A stretch of DNA of 5,472 bases, from assembly GCA_045587785.1 (NCBI GenBank), contig JAZNDA010000098.1, forward strand, positions 1 through 5,472. Direction: 5' to 3'. Source of the stretch: RGIG8775 sp045587785. Lineage in GTDB: Bacteria; Bacillota; Clostridia; Oscillospirales; CAG-272. Positions 5,450-5,472 of the stretch are shown in pieces (position 1 is the first letter of the stretch; every line of letters starts with the position of its first letter). Below the pieces are notes generated by a model. It searched no databases. It was not told where the DNA came from and saw only the letters and a program-made list of their open reading frames with translations. A program made the position numbers and the translations under genes.

Positions 5450-5472
5450 CCAAAGTTTAGCGGTGACTTCAC

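Overview
The window looks like a chromosomal housekeeping segment of a Gram-positive Clostridia-type bacterium (Bacillota), perhaps near the Oscillospiraceae/Ruminococcaceae. The grounds are the clostridial-looking GAPDH, the short archaeal/eukaryote-type prolyl-tRNA synthetase, a WecG/TagA/CpsF glycosyltransferase, a RodA-type SEDS protein, a C-terminal region that resembles DUF4830 (a domain I associate with Firmicutes), purine-rich Shine-Dalgarno sites and consensus sigma-A promoters. The taxon is an inference; no rRNA or marker tree is available here.

Layout. Positions 1-236 are AT-rich and hold no gene I can support. A strong intrinsic terminator (232-268, minus strand) closes gap (283-1299, minus), the glycolytic NAD-type glyceraldehyde-3-phosphate dehydrogenase. 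The 137-bp space upstream of gap carries promoter-like elements and an 18-bp near-palindrome that matches the Rex (NADH/NAD+-sensing repressor) operator consensus at 12 of 14 defined positions. Next on the minus strand is a WecG/TagA/CpsF glycosyltransferase (1437-2225, with a probable real start at a TTG at 2210). It is transcribed divergently from proS (2313-3755, plus) out of an 87-bp gap holding two face-to-face consensus promoters whose -10 boxes overlap. proS is followed after 36 bp by a RodA/FtsW-family peptidoglycan polymerase gene (3792-4904), probably in the same transcript. Directly after the rodA stop codon lies a perfect 17-bp inverted repeat (4905-4966). It is a good rodA terminator, and its right arm is also the ribosome-binding site and ATG of the last gene, a small membrane-anchored DUF4830-like protein (4964-5449).

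How the parts fit. The genes do not form one pathway. Two act on the cell envelope: the glycosyltransferase on an undecaprenyl-linked glycan such as teichoic acid or exopolysaccharide, and RodA on peptidoglycan. gap and proS are core metabolism and translation. I see no defence system, mobile element, CRISPR array or RNA gene. The items most worth a second look are regulatory: the hairpin that merges a terminator with the next gene's start site, the overlapping divergent promoters, and the candidate Rex site at gap.
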